Assembly (NCBI GenBank): GCA_944385925.1
Contig: CALWZE010000003.1
Location: 1-48,220, forward strand
Source of the DNA: an uncultured Clostridia bacterium
Lineage (GTDB): Bacteria > Bacillota > Clostridia > Oscillospirales > Ruminococcaceae
Direction of reading: 5' to 3'
Length of the DNA stretch: 48,220 nt
The translations under genes and the position numbers were made by a program. Every line of letters begins with the position of its first letter. Position 1 is the stretch's first letter. The notes beneath the pieces are model-generated. The model was not told the origin of the DNA. It saw only the letters and a program-made list of their open reading frames with translations, and made no database searches. This document shows, in pieces, positions 16,501 to 25,612 of this stretch.

Positions 16501-17238
16501 ATGTCAGGACATTCAAAATGGAATAATATTAAACGGAAAAAAGAGAAAACCGACGGCGCCCGTGCCAAGATATTTACAAAAATGGGCCGTGAGATCACAG
16601 TCGCCGTGCGTTCGGGAGGCCCTGACCCTTCCACAAACGGCAAGCTGCGGGATGTAATCGCCAAGGCGAAGGCAAATAACGTGCCCTCTGAAAACATTGA
16701 GCGTATCATTAAAAAGGCTCAGGGTGCGGACAAAACCGACTATGAAAACATTGTCTACGAAGGCTACGGCCCGGGCGGAATCGCGGTAATTGTGGAAACC
16801 CTCACCGATAACCGCAACCGTACAGCGGGAGATGTGCGTCATTATTTTGATAAATACGGCGGCAATCTGGGAACAACCGGCTGCGTTTCCTTCATGTTTG
16901 AGCAGAAGGGCGTTATCACGATCAACATGGAAGACCTCGAAGAAGAAAAGGTCATGGACGACGCCATTGAGTGCGGTGCAGACGACGTCAATATCGAAGA
17001 CGGCGGTGCGGAGATTCTGACCGTTCCGGCGGATCTGGTTTCTGTGTGTGAAGCACTTGAAGCAAAAGGGTATTCCTTTGAATCCGCGGAAGTGGCGCAG
17101 GTGCCTTCCAACTATACCCGTCTGGAAGGCGAGGAGAACCTGAAAAAGATGGGACAGCTGCTTGACCATCTGGAAGAATTGGACGACGTCCAGAACGTCT
17201 GGCACAACCTCGATAATGAGGACGAGCTGCCGGAGTAA
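16501..17238 (+). CDS. yebC: YebC/PmpR/TACO1-family protein
   Basis: 245 residues, full length. Starts with the invariant MSGHSKWNNIKRKKEKTDGA and has IFTKMGREITVAVRSGG, NNVPSENIERIIKKAQG, EGYGPGGIAVIVETLTDNRNRT and LGTTGCVSFMFEQKG. Members bind DNA as transcription regulators in some bacteria (PmpR) and act in translation through difficult stretches in others (YebC, TACO1); which applies here is open. AGGGG lies 8 nt before the ATG. Single-gene unit with promoter and strong terminator. Confidence 0.97.
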   Translation: MSGHSKWNNIKRKKEKTDGARAKIFTKMGREITVAVRSGGPDPSTNGKLRDVIAKAKANNVPSENIERIIKKAQGADKTDYENIVYEGYGPGGIAVIVETLTDNRNRTAGDVRHYFDKYGGNLGTTGCVSFMFEQKGVITINMEDLEEEKVMDDAIECGADDVNIEDGGAEILTVPADLVSVCEALEAKGYSFESAEVAQVPSNYTRLEGEENLKKMGQLLDHLEELDDVQNVWHNLDNEDELPE

Positions 17239-17249
17239 AGCGTAATATT

Positions 17250-17303
17250 AATAAAGCAATCACCCGTGAGAGGCTTTTGTTCTTCACGGGTGATTGCTTT
17301 ATT
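17250..17303. terminator. Long terminator after yebC
   Basis: A 20-bp perfect stem, AATAAAGCAATCACCCGTGA with its complement at 17284-17303, around a 14-nt loop. A/T ends on both sides allow use on either strand. Confidence 0.9.
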
Positions 17304-17733
17304 CCCGATTCAGAACAAGGCCATCCTTCCACGACCCTGTGAGTATATGGGAGTGTGTTTTTTCAGCTGTAAACGAATCGAATGGATCTGAAACAACAAG
17401 GAAAAAAATAAGTGCGCATCCGTGCTGGTATCGAATTAAAGTATACTCTGGATTTGTATTGGGCTGACCAATCACTGTGCACGGTATGCGATTAAAAGAT
17501 GATTGGCAGAAAACGGCCGGTGAATAAGCAGAAAAGCTGAAAGCCAAATCAGGATAGAAAGATGCAGCTTCATTTTGATGAGGCTTTAGAGTTTTAAAAA
17601 GATTGTGTTCGAGTGGGTATACCATAGGAGACAGCCAATACCGCTGAGTTTTTGCAATAAAACAAATTAGCAAGTGTTTTTTAAGAAATTTCAGAGTAAC
17701 TTGAAAAAAGTTAATAAAATAGTAAAAATATGC
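17304..17733. other. AT-rich intergenic stretch, no supported gene
   Basis: About 430 nt between the yebC terminator and the tRNA promoter. A minus-strand open frame (17299-17673) exists but lacks a ribosome site and has codon use unlike the neighbours. I see no other signal. Confidence 0.5.
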
Positions 17734-17762
17734 TTGACTTTTGGCATATCGATCGATATAAT
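17734..17762 (+). promoter_or_regulatory. Promoter of the tRNA-Ala gene
   Basis: TTGACT at 17734-17739, 17-nt spacer, perfect TATAAT at 17757-17762, 15 nt before the tRNA. Confidence 0.9.
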
Positions 17763-17776
17763 AAATATCGTCGTTC

Positions 17777-17852
<76 letters not shown>

Positions 17853-17853
17853 G

Positions 17854-17887
17854 AAAAAACCGACTTGCTTTTGCAAGTCGGTTTTTT
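17854..17887 (+). terminator. Terminator after tRNA-Ala
   Basis: AAAAAACCGACTTGC, a TTTT loop, and GCAAGTCGGTTTTTT, starting one base after the CCA. Confidence 0.95.
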
Positions 17888-17972
17888 GTTGCTGTTTTTT
17901 TGTTCTTAAGCATCAGCCTAAGGATAGAGTACACAGATGGCGGAGCAAATGGTATTTTGCATTTTTAATAAG

Positions 17973-18018
17973 CAAAAAAGTACCGCGCCTCTGAATTGAT
18001 TGTGTCAGAGATGCGGTA
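17973..18018 (-). terminator. Terminator of the LytTR/DUF3021 operon
   Basis: On the minus strand TACCGC-at-CTCTGA pairs with TCAGAG-gc-GCGGTA around 10 nt, followed by CTTTTTTGC. It lies about 110 nt after the DUF3021 stop. Confidence 0.8.
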
Positions 18019-18126
18019 GCTAAAAACCTGAAATTGTACACTGGAAAAGGAATTGATTAAGAAGAGGACTGGCTTTCCATGACAATTGCGGAAAAACGGG
18101 CGCTTTTAAGTTTGATGATTCAGTAC

Positions 18127-18594
18127 TTATGAATTTTTTCGGGAAGTGCTGTCCTCTTTTTCCTTCTGCCGGCACTGAAAATCCTTCAATTGCCTGTTTA
18201 ATTGGGCCGTATCGGCTTTCATAGCTATATTATCGCCAAACCACACCATCACCAAGGCAAGCTCCAGAATCCCGAACAAAATAACGCTGCCCAAAATGGG
18301 AATGCCGCGAAACCATCCTGCCCATAAGGCCCCTGTACCAAATATTATATTGGCGGTAATTGCCCAGCATGCCGTCCGAACAGGTGAATATTCATACTTG
18401 GGGAGAATCGCTGTTTCCAGCATTGAAAACAGCAGGCAGGCGGCCCATATCGTCACGATATCTATCGATTTTACGCTTTCCAGTCCCTCGATCCAATTCC
18501 AGACGATTTTGCACAGAAGCAGAGCTATCGTATAAAGCCCCATACGCTGCTTCATCTGCATGGACCATCGATATAGTTTTAAGTAAGTATTCAT
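18127..18594 (-). CDS. DUF3021-type four-span membrane protein
   Basis: 155 residues with four hydrophobic segments (about 18-35, 45-62, 73-93 and 97-118) and a charged cytoplasmic-type tail (QLNRQLKDFQCRQKEKEDST). Membrane proteins of this kind are often encoded next to a LytTR regulator, where in streptococcal systems (HdrRM/BrsRM type) the membrane partner holds the regulator inactive. The start at 18594 is 4 nt past the stop of the LytTR gene, so translation is coupled. DUF3021 is assigned from size, topology and neighbour rather than from a strong motif. Confidence 0.75.
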   Translation of the reverse strand: MNTYLKLYRWSMQMKQRMGLYTIALLLCKIVWNWIEGLESVKSIDIVTIWAACLLFSMLETAILPKYEYSPVRTACWAITANIIFGTGALWAGWFRGIPILGSVILFGILELALVMVWFGDNIAMKADTAQLNRQLKDFQCRQKEKEDSTSRKNS

Positions 18595-18598
18595 AAAA

Positions 18599-19039
18599 TC
18601 ACACACCTTCCTGAATTCGTCCCCGCAGCAGGGGAGCATATCTTCTGAATACCATCACTTTTTCACCGGTTACCATGATAGCCTCAATCCGACCGCCGGG
18701 ACAGCTGCGCAATGCATGTACAGCATTTAAATTGATAACCGAGGACTTGGCACAACGGAAAATTCCGAGGCTTTCCCATCTGTTCTCCAATTCACCAAGG
18801 CCAACAGAAACTTCATAGAAAGAGTTTTCTGTATAGACGAAAGCTTTATTGTCTACTACTTCAGCCCACACGATACTCTTGGGGGAAATAGGGACGGCCC
18901 TTTTTTCTTCATCCAAGTCCCATAGACGCTGATTGTCCGCATTTAATAAATCCAGAATTCGCAGCAGCTCCGGACTGTCTTTCGGTCCCCGGACAACTAC
19001 CTCAACATCCCCGGAGGAATATTCCACCCGTACCTCCAC
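18599..19039 (-). CDS. LytTR-domain DNA-binding regulator
   Basis: 146 residues. The C-terminal about 95 residues form a LytTR domain: SPKSIVWAEVVDNKAFVYTE, then LGELENRWESLGIFRCAKSS, VINLNAVHAL and VMVFRRYAPLLRGRI. The N-terminal 45 residues are a short alpha/beta extension and not a receiver domain, so this is not a two-component regulator. The start is a GTG at 19039 with AAAGGAGG 7 nt upstream, a perfect site. First gene of a two-gene unit with DUF3021. Its targets are unknown; self-regulation is common for such pairs. Confidence 0.9.
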   Translation of the reverse strand: MEVRVEYSSGDVEVVVRGPKDSPELLRILDLLNADNQRLWDLDEEKRAVPISPKSIVWAEVVDNKAFVYTENSFYEVSVGLGELENRWESLGIFRCAKSSVINLNAVHALRSCPGGRIEAIMVTGEKVMVFRRYAPLLRGRIQEGV

Positions 19040-19511
19040 CTCTCAGCCTCCTTTCAATTTCAGCATAGAAATGTCATACCGCTGCGCATCATGATTGCCC
19101 CTAAGCGGTTATTCTGCGGGGGCAAGATGCAGAGAGCTTTTGCGATTACACTTGCTGTCTGCGCGAGTTTCTATCTCACAAAGAACAGGGGGCAGAAGTA
19201 TTTAAAAGAATACCGTACTTTGTTGAGGCGGACAGAATAACCTCTCCGTCTTGTTTGAAAAATAAGATTTTAAGCGATTTGCGCGCCGCGGGACAAACAC
19301 CAGGCTTGTCCTGTGGCGCCAATCAGAAAAGACGAGTGGAATTTCTGCGAAAGTACAATTAAAAAGATGATAGATTTTTCCGGTGAAATCATCCAAAGCA
19401 GCAAGCCGAATCATTTCGGCTTGCGCCGATATCTCACGGACGCCTGTGCTGGAACCGATGCGCTGGAAAGAATAAAGCGTTGTGGTTTTGTCCATCCTAA
19501 CGAGGGTGAAC
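19040..19511. other. Intergenic stretch with a perfect hairpin
   Basis: No gene is supported. GCAAGCCGAA (19401-19410) pairs perfectly with TTCGGCTTGC (19415-19424) around TCAT, with no T-run. The region must contain the promoters of the divergent LytTR and penicillin-binding-protein genes, but I cannot place either with confidence. Confidence 0.4.
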
Positions 19512-21098
19512 ATGATGAATAATAGAAGAATGCTGGGCCTTTTTCTGTTTTTTGTGGCTGGCTTTACACTTTTGCAGGCGCGGTTGTTTGTGCTGATGAC
19601 TAAAAATTCAACGGCGGAGACTGCCGCAACCCAGAGCTTGTACCGGAAAACGGTCGCGACACATCGGCCCGAGTTTTATGATACAAACGGGAGCCGCATA
19701 ACCGGTGCGCAGGGAATTGAGTATGCCGTTGTTTATCCGAAGGATGACAATGCTTATGAGCTGCTTTCCTATCTTGATGAGCAAGGCGTGGAAATGTTGC
19801 TGGAGGGGATGAGCGGTACTTCGCCGTTCGTTGTGCCGTTGGCCAGCTCGCCTGAGGAGGGCGCTTATGACCTCGTAACAATTGAACAGCGATATGCGCA
19901 GCCGCAGCCGGCAGCGCATCTGATTGGCTATCTGGATTATGACGGAAAGGGAGTCAGCGGGCTGGAATCCGCTTTTGAGGAATATTTTTCGCAGAACCTG
20001 ACGCATACCGTTCTGGAAACGCAGGTCAACGCGCAGGGCGTCCCGGTCAGCGGTGCGCAGACACGTGTGTACGAAGATGGTTATAACGCGGCAGGCGTGC
20101 AGCTGAGCATCGACCTGCGCATACAGAAATTGTGTGAGCAGATTGCGGACGAAATGATCGTAAGCGGCGCGGTCATCGTCCTGGAAACCGAGACGGGGAA
20201 AATTCGCGCCATGGTCAGTTGCCCGGACTTTGATCCTTCCGATATAGCGGCAAGCTTGCAGGCGGAAAATTCTCCGCTTTTGAATAAGGCGCTGACCGCA
20301 TACAACGTCGGATCTATTTATAAGCCTGTTCTCGCCGCATGCGCGCTCAATGCCGGGTTATCAGCATCATTCACCTATGAGTGTACGGGTACGATCACGG
20401 TCGACGGGCAGAGTTATTCCTGTAATGACGGTACAGCACATGGCGTAGTCGATATGGAACAGGCCCTGGTGCACTCCTGCAACACCTATTTTATCGCATT
20501 GGGCCAGCAACTTGGCGCATCTGCGGTATATAATACAGCTTGTTCGATTGGTGCAAACCGGCGGATAGAGCTTTGGGACGGATTTTCCAGCGCATCTGCC
20601 AATATGCCGACCTTGCAGCAGCTTGGTGAATACGGAGAACTGTGCAACCACTGTTTTGGACAGGGTAAGCTGCTGCTGACGCCTTTGCACGTCGCGGCCG
20701 CGACCAACGCGCTCGCGCGCGGCGGTGAATATATTGAGCCGACCCTGATTGAGGCCGTGGGCGGAGAAAAACAGTCCGAAGGAAGAACCGCCCGCATATT
20801 TGACGAGCAGGCTGCCGCAGCGGTTGCCGAGTATCTGCAAAGCGTCGTGGACGGCGGTACGGGCAGCAACGCAAAACCTTCGCTGACAACCGCGGCAGGT
20901 AAAACCGGCACTGCGCAGACCGGCACCTATAATGAAGACGGCACCGAGCGGGTAGTAGGCTGGTTCACCGGCTGGTTCCCTGCCGAAGAGCCAGAATATA
21001 CCGTTGTGGTAATGACAGAGGATGCGGGCTATGGTTTCGAAAGCGCGGCCCCGGTTTTTGCGAAAATCGCGGATGAAATTGCGCGGCGCGGCTATTGA
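19512..21098 (+). CDS. Class B penicillin-binding protein (transpeptidase)
   Basis: Crosslinks peptidoglycan outside the membrane. 528 residues: one N-terminal membrane anchor (MLGLFLFFVAGFTLLQARLF), a dimerisation region, and a transpeptidase domain with the three catalytic motifs SIYK (about 267), SCN (about 321) and KTG (about 463, in AGKTGTAQTG). No PASTA repeats follow. GAGGGTGA precedes tandem ATG codons at 19512 and 19515. It may be a SpoVD- or PBP2-like enzyme; absence of mraW/ftsL/murE neighbours argues against the main division-cluster copy, so I give no symbol. It appears to be a single-gene unit. Confidence 0.93.
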   Translation: MMNNRRMLGLFLFFVAGFTLLQARLFVLMTKNSTAETAATQSLYRKTVATHRPEFYDTNGSRITGAQGIEYAVVYPKDDNAYELLSYLDEQGVEMLLEGMSGTSPFVVPLASSPEEGAYDLVTIEQRYAQPQPAAHLIGYLDYDGKGVSGLESAFEEYFSQNLTHTVLETQVNAQGVPVSGAQTRVYEDGYNAAGVQLSIDLRIQKLCEQIADEMIVSGAVIVLETETGKIRAMVSCPDFDPSDIAASLQAENSPLLNKALTAYNVGSIYKPVLAACALNAGLSASFTYECTGTITVDGQSYSCNDGTAHGVVDMEQALVHSCNTYFIALGQQLGASAVYNTACSIGANRRIELWDGFSSASANMPTLQQLGEYGELCNHCFGQGKLLLTPLHVAAATNALARGGEYIEPTLIEAVGGEKQSEGRTARIFDEQAAAAVAEYLQSVVDGGTGSNAKPSLTTAAGKTGTAQTGTYNEDGTERVVGWFTGWFPAEEPEYTVVVMTEDAGYGFESAAPVFAKIADEIARRGY

Positions 21099-21518
21099 GC
21101 GATTTATGCGGCTGACAATTTTGTGCCAAAAGACGGCAATGGATCTGCCGCTGTGATGACAGAAAAGCAGTGCTTGGTCCGCGGCGGTAATGATAAAAAA
21201 TAGTGTGAGCCTGGTACAGGCGCAAAGCAGGCCGACAGAAAAAACAGGGCTAATAATTTTGAGAAAGCTTAGCCGTTTGCGAACCCGCGGAGCAGGGAAT
21301 GCGAAAAACGGGATGTTCTGTGCTCTTTGTGGGTGCCCCAACATAATTTCTATCGGAAATTTTTCGAAGCGATGGGGCCTGATCCCGGGGTTGTGCTAAA
21401 AAGATAAGACAGCGGCAAAGCGGTTTTATTTTAAGGATGAAAAACGAATTCAGGTTGCCGGCGATTAATTTGCCGGGTTTGCCGGGCTGCAAAAGAGGGA
21501 AAGCAGAACGCAGCGTTC
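21099..21518. other. Intergenic stretch, nothing recognised
   Basis: About 420 nt between the penicillin-binding-protein gene and the alaS promoter. No open frame has a ribosome site and I see no strong hairpin with a T-run. Confidence 0.5.
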
Positions 21519-21547
21519 TTGACAAAATGGCAGCCGCAACCTATAAT
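21519..21547 (+). promoter_or_regulatory. Consensus promoter of the alaS leader
   Basis: TTGACA at 21519-21524, a 17-nt spacer and TATAAT at 21542-21547: a full consensus match. Confidence 0.95.
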
Positions 21548-21554
21548 AAACCTA

Positions 21555-21822
21555 GTTATGCAAATATAGATTAAAAGCATTATCAGGCGGAAAACAGGCC
21601 CCGGTTTTGACGGCTGAAAGAGAGCGTGTCCCAGGCTGAAAGACACGTGTCGTCGCGGTTTCTGTGCCGTCCGCTGAGCTCCGGCTGAGGAGGCCGGCGT
21701 TGCCCCGCGTTAAGGCGGCCCTTAAGCGGCGCGTTTTCTGGCGCGCAAGGCGGGTGGTACCGCGGATGCTTTGAAATGCAAGGCCTTCGTCCCGATTGTT
21801 GGGGCGGGGGTTTATCTTTTTG
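21555..21822 (+). promoter_or_regulatory. T-box leader controlling alaS
   Basis: A tRNA-sensing leader of about 265 nt. The conserved T-box bases GGGTGGTACCGCGG are at 21752-21765. Upstream stem I has GACGGC pairing with GCCGTC and the hairpin CGTGTC/GACACG. Downstream, CCTTCGTCCC pairs with GGGGCGGGGG (21784-21810) and runs into a T-rich tract: the terminator. Uncharged tRNA-Ala should favour antitermination. I could not place the specifier codon with certainty; several GCT/GCC triplets are candidates. Confidence 0.93.
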
Positions 21823-21853
21823 CAAAAAAATAAAAACAGACAAGGTGAAACAG

Positions 21854-24487
21854 ATGGAATGGACAGGACTTAATGAGCTGCGCGAGCAGTTCCTGAGCTT
21901 TTTTCAGAGCAAGGGACATTATCGCATGGACAGCTTCTCCCTCGTGCCGCAGGACGATAAAAGCCTGCTGCTGATCAACTCGGGCATGGCGCCGCTGAAA
22001 AAATATTTTCTGGGTCAGGCCCATGTGCCCGGCAATCGCGCGACGACCTGCCAGAAATGTATCCGCACGCCGGATATTGAGAACGTCGGCAAGACCGCGC
22101 GCCACGGCACCTTCTTTGAAATGCTCGGCAACTTTTCCTTTGCGGATTACTTCAAAAAGGACGCGACCCGCTGGGCCTGGGAGTTTGTGACCCAGGTTAT
22201 CAAAATGCCGGTGGACAAGCTGTATGTCTCGGTTTTTGAGGACGATGACGAAGCCTACGATATCTGGACCAAAGAGGTCGGCGTCGCGCCGGATCACATG
22301 GTCCGCCTGGGCCGGGAGGATAATTTCTGGGAAATCGGTTCCGGTCCCTGCGGTCCCTGCTCCGAAATTTATTTCGACCGCGGGCCCGAGTACGGCTGCG
22401 GCAAACCGGATTGTCATGTCGGCTGCGACTGTGACCGGTTTGTCGAGTTCTGGAACCTCGTTTTCACCCAGTTTATTTCGGACGGCGAGGGCCACTACAC
22501 CAAAATGGAGCGCGGCAACATCGACACCGGCATGGGCCTTGAGCGGCTTGCCTGCATCTGCCAGAACGTCGACAACCTCTTTGAGGTGGACACGATCCAG
22601 AATATTATGAAACATATCGAGCGCATTGCCGGTGTCAAGTACAAGGAAGACCCGACGGTGGACGTTTCGATCCGTGTCATTACGGACCATGTCCGTTCGA
22701 CCGTCTTTATGGTCGGCGACGGTATTGGCCCGTCCAATAACGGCCGCGGCTATGTTCTGCGCCGCCTGCTGCGCCGCGCGGCCCGGCACGGCCGTCTGCT
22801 CGGCATCAAACGGCCTTTCCTGTATGAGGTTGCGGACACGGTTATTAACGAAAACATCAACGCTTATCCCAACCTTGCCGAAAACCGCGAATACATCACG
22901 CGGGTTATCAGAGCGGAGGAGGAGACCTTTGCCAAGACGATCGATCAGGGCAGCCAGCTGCTGAGCGAAATCCTGGACGAGATGGACGCAAAGGGAGAAA
23001 AGGTACTTTCCGGAGAACGCGCTTTTAAGCTCAACGACACCTACGGGTTCCCGATCGACCTGACCAAGGAAATCGCGGCGGAGCGCGGCTTCGAGGTGGA
23101 CGAGGAAGGATTCAAGGCCGAACTCGCCGAGCAGAAAAAGCGCGGCCGCGAAGACACGCTGAAGAAAAAGGTTTCCTGGGAAAGCGATCTGTTCAAGGGA
23201 CTGGAACTTAAGAGCGAGTTTGTCGGCTATGATTCGCTGACAAGCGAGGGCAAGATCGAGTTCCTGGTTGTGGACGGCGCTCCGGCAAAAACCGCGTCCG
23301 AGGGAGACGAGGTCAAGATCATTCTGGACATTACCCCGTTTTATGCGGAAAGCGGTGGACAGGTCGGCGATGTCGGTGTGATCACCGACGGTGCGGCAAG
23401 CGTTAAAATCACTGACTGCCAGAAAACCAACGAAGGCTTTTATGTCCATACCGGCGTGGTTACAGGCGGCATGATCGAGGTTGGAGACAAGGTGCATGCG
23501 GCAGTGGACAGCGATGCCCGTCACGCAACCATGCGCAACCACACGGCGACCCACCTGCTTCAGGCGGCGCTGCGCGCGGTGCTCGGCGACCATGTGCATC
23601 AGGCGGGCAGCTACTATGATCCGCACCGGCTGCGTTTCGACTTTGCGCACTATGAAGCGATGACTCCGCAGGAGATCGAAAAGGTCGAGCGGATGGTCAA
23701 CGAGAAGATTTTGGAAGCGATCCCGGTTGAGCATAAAATTATGCCGATCGAGGAGGCAAAAAAAGCCGGCGCAATGGCGCTGTTCGGTGAAAAATACGGC
23801 GAAATTGTGCGGGTGATCGACGTGCCCGGATTCTCGATGGAGTTCTGCGGCGGCACCCACGTCCACAATACGGCTGAGCTGGGCCTGTTCAAGATTCTGT
23901 CTGAGAGCTCGGTTGCGGCGGGCGTCCGCCGCATTGAGGCGACGACAGGCCTTGGCGTGCTTGCGCTGCTTGAGGAGAACAAAGTGCTGCTTGAGCAGAC
24001 AGCCGCCGCGTTCAAACTCGCCAATTCCGCAGAGCTGCCCGCAAAAGCAAAAGCTGTGGTGGCTTCGCTCAAGGCGGCTGAACAGGAGATCGATAAGCTG
24101 AACGCCAAAATGGCAAACGCTTCGCTCGGCGAACTGGAAAAGAACGCGAAAGAGGTTGGCGGGCTGCTGGTTATGGCGGCGCGTCTGGACGGCGCGAAAA
24201 CCGATGCGCTTAAGACAATGGCGGATGCGCTCAAGGCCGAAAAGCCGAATTGCGTTGCCGTGCTCGCCTCAGTGGAGGGCGGAAAGGTCACCCTCTGCGC
24301 GGCTTGCGGTGCAGACGCGGTCAAGCGCGGGGTGCGCGCGGGCGATGTAGTCAAGCAGACTGCGGCAGTACTCGGCGGCTCGGGCGGCGGCAAGCCGGAT
24401 CTCGCCATGGCGGGCGCGAAAGACGCAACGAAACTGGCCGAAGCGCTGGAATCGGTCGCCGCGACAGTTGAAAAGCTTTTGGGCTGA
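21854..24487 (+). CDS. alaS: Alanyl-tRNA synthetase
   Basis: Charges tRNA-Ala; 877 residues, full length. The catalytic core starts ELREQFLSFFQSKGH and contains INSGMAPLKKYFLG, RHGTFFEMLGNFSFADYFK and GMGLERLACI. The editing domain has the zinc ligands HTATH (about 562) and CGGTH (about 664). The C-terminal C-Ala part ends in the Gly-rich LGGSGGGKPDLAMAGAKD. The start at 21854 has AAGGTGA 6 nt upstream; open codons before it lie in the T-box terminator. Transcription is controlled by the T-box. The Ala tRNA gene at 17777 is a possible substrate. Confidence 0.98.
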   Translation: MEWTGLNELREQFLSFFQSKGHYRMDSFSLVPQDDKSLLLINSGMAPLKKYFLGQAHVPGNRATTCQKCIRTPDIENVGKTARHGTFFEMLGNFSFADYFKKDATRWAWEFVTQVIKMPVDKLYVSVFEDDDEAYDIWTKEVGVAPDHMVRLGREDNFWEIGSGPCGPCSEIYFDRGPEYGCGKPDCHVGCDCDRFVEFWNLVFTQFISDGEGHYTKMERGNIDTGMGLERLACICQNVDNLFEVDTIQNIMKHIERIAGVKYKEDPTVDVSIRVITDHVRSTVFMVGDGIGPSNNGRGYVLRRLLRRAARHGRLLGIKRPFLYEVADTVINENINAYPNLAENREYITRVIRAEEETFAKTIDQGSQLLSEILDEMDAKGEKVLSGERAFKLNDTYGFPIDLTKEIAAERGFEVDEEGFKAELAEQKKRGREDTLKKKVSWESDLFKGLELKSEFVGYDSLTSEGKIEFLVVDGAPAKTASEGDEVKIILDITPFYAESGGQVGDVGVITDGAASVKITDCQKTNEGFYVHTGVVTGGMIEVGDKVHAAVDSDARHATMRNHTATHLLQAALRAVLGDHVHQAGSYYDPHRLRFDFAHYEAMTPQEIEKVERMVNEKILEAIPVEHKIMPIEEAKKAGAMALFGEKYGEIVRVIDVPGFSMEFCGGTHVHNTAELGLFKILSESSVAAGVRRIEATTGLGVLALLEENKVLLEQTAAAFKLANSAELPAKAKAVVASLKAAEQEIDKLNAKMANASLGELEKNAKEVGGLLVMAARLDGAKTDALKTMADALKAEKPNCVAVLASVEGGKVTLCAACGADAVKRGVRAGDVVKQTAAVLGGSGGGKPDLAMAGAKDATKLAEALESVAATVEKLLG

Positions 24488-24591
24488 ACCTCGCTTGCAT
24501 TTTTTCCGGCATTTCGTTAAAGTAAAAACAGAAGCATATCCGGCAGCGGGTTGGCGAACAACCCGACGTCCGGAAGGCAGGAGGGATATAA

Positions 24592-24930
24592 ATGGCTGAT
24601 TGCCTGTTCTGTAAAATTGCGGCGGGAGAGATCCCGAGCAGCAAGGTTTATGAGGATGATCAGGTTCTGGCTTTCAAGGATATTGATCCGCAAGCGCCGG
24701 TCCATTTTCTGGTGATCCCCAAGCAGCATATCGACAGCTGTGCCGCGATCGATGCGCAGAATGCACCGCTGGTTGCGCATATTTTTGAGGTAATTGCGCG
24801 TATTACGAAAGAGGAAGGGATCGAGAGTTTCCGCGTAGTGTCCAATACCGGCGAGCAGGCGGGGCAGAGCGTCAAACACCTTCATTTTCATGTTCTGGCA
24901 GGCCGCAGCCTTGCCTGGCCGCCGGGCTGA
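24592..24930 (+). CDS. hinT: HIT-family nucleotide phosphoramidase
   Basis: 112 residues, typical for HinT. The zinc-type start CLFCKIAAGEIPSSKVYED is at residues 4-22, then PVHFLVIPKQHI and the catalytic histidine triad HLHFHVLAG near the end. Members hydrolyse AMP-lysine and other nucleoside phosphoramidates. AGGAGGG precedes the ATG. A hairpin CGGGTTG/CAACCCG (24547-24565) lies in the 5' region. It follows alaS by about 100 nt with no clear terminator, so read-through from alaS is possible. Confidence 0.96.
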   Translation: MADCLFCKIAAGEIPSSKVYEDDQVLAFKDIDPQAPVHFLVIPKQHIDSCAAIDAQNAPLVAHIFEVIARITKEEGIESFRVVSNTGEQAGQSVKHLHFHVLAGRSLAWPPG

Positions 24931-24983
24931 TTTAGTTGTTTGCGCATATCTAAAGAAAGATTATTGTTATACAGGAGATAAAC

Positions 24984-25541
24984 ATGGAACAGAAGTATTA
25001 TGAAATGACAGTTGCGGGCTGCAAGCGGCAGCTGCCGATCTGCAAGGTCAACGATGTCCTGTCTATTGCGGCATTTATCATGTTTTCGGACGTTGAGCTG
25101 ACGGTGAAATGTGCTGAAGCGCTGCTTGCCAAGGCGCCGGAATTCGACGTGATCGTGACCGCAGAAGCAAAGGGCATTCCGCTTGCCTATGAAATGGCTC
25201 GTCAGAGCGGAAAACAGTATATCGCTTGCCGTAAGATGAGCAAGCTTTATATGACCGACCCGGTTATGGTTGAAGTTCAGTCGATCACCACCGCGCGCAA
25301 GCAGACGCTTTATCTCGACCAGCACGAGATGGATTATCTCAAGGGCAAAAAGGTTCTGATCGTTGATGACGTTATCAGCACCGGTGGATCGCTGTATGCG
25401 CTGGAAAGCATAGTGAACAAAGCTGAGGGCAATATTGTCGGCAAATGTGCTGTGCTTGCCGAGGGCGTTGCCAGCGAGCGGGAGGATATCTTCTTCCTGG
25501 AGGTTCTGCCCACATTTAATACCAAAGATTATTTTGGCTAA
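24984..25541 (+). CDS. Phosphoribosyltransferase, adenine phosphoribosyltransferase-like
   Basis: 185 residues. The PRPP-binding motif KVLIVDDVISTGGSL is at about residues 122-136, and VIVTAEAKGIPLAYEMARQS and YIACRKMSK match the Apt arrangement (PPi loop and base side). Apt proper converts adenine to AMP; clostridial genomes also carry Apt-like proteins of less certain substrate, and this one differs from E. coli Apt at the N-terminus, so I leave the symbol empty. AGGAG lies 6 nt before the ATG. Located between hinT and comEC. Confidence 0.85.
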   Translation: MEQKYYEMTVAGCKRQLPICKVNDVLSIAAFIMFSDVELTVKCAEALLAKAPEFDVIVTAEAKGIPLAYEMARQSGKQYIACRKMSKLYMTDPVMVEVQSITTARKQTLYLDQHEMDYLKGKKVLIVDDVISTGGSLYALESIVNKAEGNIVGKCAVLAEGVASEREDIFFLEVLPTFNTKDYFG

Positions 25542-25612
25542 TGCTTCTCGTTTCCGCACAAATTGATGCGGCGCGCAGAGGTTGATCAATTCCCTGGTAA
25601 AGGGACGATAGT

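Noticed and set aside
17299-17673. Minus-strand open frame of 124 codons between yebC and tRNA-Ala
   Set aside because: No ribosome site before any candidate start, codon use unlike the neighbours and no recognisable motif. Could be a decayed gene, but I cannot support it.
21812-23866. Minus-strand open frame of 684 codons
   Set aside because: It lies antisense to alaS, which has all family motifs. Long antisense frames are expected in codon-biased genes, and the translation shows no domain.
24960-24975. Extended -10-like TGTTATACA before the apt-like gene
   Set aside because: Transcription would begin within a few bases of the ATG and leave out the AGGAG ribosome site, so it is probably chance.
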